Shown here one piece after another: positions 6,501-8,061 of a DNA stretch of 8,061 nt (position 1 is the first letter of the stretch; the number at the start of each line of letters is the position of its first letter). The notes under the pieces are model-generated. The model was not told the DNA's origin and made no database searches. It saw only the letters and a list, made by a program, of their open reading frames with translations. The position numbers were made by a program, and so were the translations under genes. Location of the stretch: the NCBI GenBank assembly GCA_027364825.1, contig DAHXOM010000166.1:1-8061 (forward strand). The letters run 5' to 3'. This stretch comes from a bacterium. Lineage in GTDB: Bacteria > JAMCPX01.

Positions 6501-7333
6501 ACAAAATCGTAAGAAAAAAACTACTGTCGCAGGTCATTGCAGAGATCGAGCTCTCTGCCCCCCATATTGCGAAATCACAAAAGCCCGGGCAGTTTGTTAT
6601 CATAAGGGTTGACGATAAAGGCGAGAGGATACCTCTCACCATAGCAAATTCCAATCAGGAAAAGGGCACCATAACAATCATTGTTCAGGCTATCGGGAAA
6701 ACCACGGTGAAACTGAATGCAATGGAAGAAGGCGAATCCATTGCCGATGTAGTCGGTCCGCTGGGGAAGCCTTCTCATATAGAGCATTTCGGCAGGGTTG
6801 TAACAATCGGCGGAGGTGTCGGCACTGCAATCGCCTGGCCGACAACCAGGGCATTCAAAAAAGCGGGCAATGAGGTTATCAGCATCATCGGTGCAAGGAC
6901 GAAAGAGCTCTTAATCCTCGAAGAGGAGATGAGAGCCGTATCGGACAGGATTATTGTAACAACCGATGACGGCAGTTATGCAAACAAGGGCTTTGTTACG
7001 GACTCCCTCAAGAGCCTGATAGATAACAACGAAATTCCAAACCTTGTCCTCGCAATAGGTCCTGTTCCCATGATGAGGGCTGTTGCGGAACTGACGAGAA
7101 AATACGCTATACCTACCGTTGTAAGCCTTAACCCGATCATGCTTGACGGCACCGGTATGTGCGGCGTGTGCAGGGTTTCCGTCGGCGGCAAAACAATGTT
7201 CGCGTGTGTAGACGGCCCTGAGTTTGATGCGCATCAGGTAGATTTTGCAGGACTTATGCAGAGACTCAAGGTTTACCAGAAAGAAGAGAAATTATCGTTA
7301 GAACTTTTAAAATCATACGAAAGGGTAAGTTAA
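6497..7333 (+). CDS. nfnA: NfnA-type ferredoxin-NADP reductase small subunit (SudB-like)
   Basis: The 278-residue protein belongs to the ferredoxin-NADP reductase group related to dihydroorotate dehydrogenase electron-transfer subunits. An FAD-binding barrel (about 1-95) carries RIPLTIAN, and a nucleotide-binding domain (about 98-210) begins with GGGVGTA. The C-terminal iron-sulfur segment has Asp217, Cys222, Cys225 and Cys237 (LDGTGMCGVC and FACVDGPEF). NfnA proteins are known to hold a [2Fe-2S] cluster with an unusual aspartate ligand, and this pattern fits. With NfnB it couples NADPH, NADH and ferredoxin by flavin-based electron bifurcation in the cytoplasm. Translation starts in an ATGA overlap with gcvH, with AAGGAAAT upstream. 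Alternatives are a sulfide dehydrogenase or glutamate-synthase-associated reductase, names given to the same family. Confidence 0.87.
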   Translation: MNKIVRKKLLSQVIAEIELSAPHIAKSQKPGQFVIIRVDDKGERIPLTIANSNQEKGTITIIVQAIGKTTVKLNAMEEGESIADVVGPLGKPSHIEHFGRVVTIGGGVGTAIAWPTTRAFKKAGNEVISIIGARTKELLILEEEMRAVSDRIIVTTDDGSYANKGFVTDSLKSLIDNNEIPNLVLAIGPVPMMRAVAELTRKYAIPTVVSLNPIMLDGTGMCGVCRVSVGGKTMFACVDGPEFDAHQVDFAGLMQRLKVYQKEEKLSLELLKSYERVS

Positions 7334-7334
7334 C

Positions 7335-8061
7335 ATGGCTACTTTAGATAAAAAAGAGAGATTGAAAATACAGCGTCAGCAGATGCCTGCCCAGGATCCG
7401 CTTGCAAGAATAACCAATTTCGAAGAGGTCAACTTCGGGTTTACGCCGAACATGGCAATGCTTGAGGCCAAGAGGTGTCTGTTCTGCCCGAAACCGCTCT
7501 GTGTTGCAGGCTGTCCCGTTAATATAGATATACCTTCCTTTATATCGCTCATAGCGGAAGGGAAATTTACCGAGGCTGCAAAAAAGATCAAGGAAACCAA
7601 TAGCTTGCCGGCTATCTGCGGCAGGGTTTGCCCGCAGGAGGAGCAGTGCGAGGGGGTGTGCGTTATAGGTAAAAAGGGTACCCCTGTTGCTATAGGCCAT
7701 CTGGAGAGGTTCGCTGCAGATTGGGAAAGGACACATGGGGAAACGACGGTACCCGAGAAAAAACCATCCACGGGAAAAAAGATCGCCATTGTGGGTTCGG
7801 GCCCGTCAGGACTGACCGTGGCATCGGAACTTGTCCAAATGGGGCATAGTGTTACCGTTTTTGAGGCACTCCATGTACCCGGCGGTGTACTTGCCTACGG
7901 CATACCTGAGTTCAGACTGCCAAAGGGCATACTCGGAAGTGAGGTCGATTACCTCAAGAGCCTGGGTGTTGAGATCGTTACAGACTTTGTGGTGGGGAAA
8001 ACTTCCACACTGGATGAGCTTCTCGGTGAAGGCGGTTATGATGCTGCATTTGTCGGCAGCG
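7335..8061 (+). CDS. nfnB: NfnB / GltD-like NADPH oxidoreductase large subunit, truncated by the window edge
   Basis: The first 242 codons are present and open to the last base; the family is usually about 460-470 residues. The N-terminal iron-sulfur domain has Cys48, Cys51, Cys56 and Cys60 (RCLFCPKPLC, then AGCP) and Cys95, Cys99, Cys105 and Cys109 (ICGRVCPQEEQC, then GVC), the pattern for two [4Fe-4S] clusters. The FAD-binding Rossmann motif GSGPSG is at 154-159, and PGGVLAYGIPEFRLP follows, as in GltD. This family includes GltD of glutamate synthase, SudA and NfnB. The choice of NfnB rests on nfnA ending one base before this gene; no large glutamate synthase subunit is visible, though it could lie downstream. 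ATG 7335 fits the family N-terminus. Confidence 0.87.
   Translation, partial: MATLDKKERLKIQRQQMPAQDPLARITNFEEVNFGFTPNMAMLEAKRCLFCPKPLCVAGCPVNIDIPSFISLIAEGKFTEAAKKIKETNSLPAICGRVCPQEEQCEGVCVIGKKGTPVAIGHLERFAADWERTHGETTVPEKKPSTGKKIAIVGSGPSGLTVASELVQMGHSVTVFEALHVPGGVLAYGIPEFRLPKGILGSEVDYLKSLGVEIVTDFVVGKTSTLDELLGEGGYDAAFVGS

Overview
The window looks like chromosomal DNA from a strictly anaerobic Gram-negative bacterium, most plausibly a Desulfobacterota-type syntroph or fermenter. This is inferred from gene content only: an ADP-forming acyl-CoA synthetase, a Pta-N-terminal-like P-loop/DRTGG protein, and an NfnAB-type electron-bifurcating transhydrogenase. No 16S rRNA or other phylogenetic marker is present. 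All seven complete genes and the one truncated gene lie on the + strand. There are no tRNA or rRNA genes, CRISPR arrays, insertion sequences or phage genes.

Layout. Positions 1-278 hold no gene I can name; the region contains two small adjacent hairpins and ends in a good ribosome binding site. Next comes a tight unit: lgt (279-1118), a small J-domain protein overlapping its end (1084-1395), an ADP-forming acyl-CoA synthetase reading frame (1398-3491) broken by one in-frame TAA at 2145-2147, and a BioD-like P-loop plus DRTGG-domain protein (3503-4585). A 105-base gap follows. It carries a perfect 14-bp palindrome of the GntR/FadR operator type, directly upstream of a consensus -35 hexamer. 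The second unit is lpd (start argued to be 4691), a gcvH-type lipoyl carrier protein (6117-6500), nfnA (6497-7333) and the first 242 codons of nfnB (7335 to the window edge).

How the genes fit together. In the first unit, the synthetase would make ATP from an acyl-CoA, ADP and phosphate, and the DRTGG protein is probably an accessory or regulatory partner. The TAA falls two codons before the expected phosphorylated histidine, so neither half alone should catalyse the reaction. In the second unit, a dihydrolipoamide dehydrogenase and a lipoyl carrier are co-transcribed with both subunits of an NADH/ferredoxin/NADP transhydrogenase. No glycine decarboxylase (gcvP) or aminomethyltransferase (gcvT) is present in the window. 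That grouping, with its own candidate operator and promoter, is the most interesting part: it suggests a lipoate-linked electron-transfer module rather than, or in addition to, ordinary glycine cleavage.
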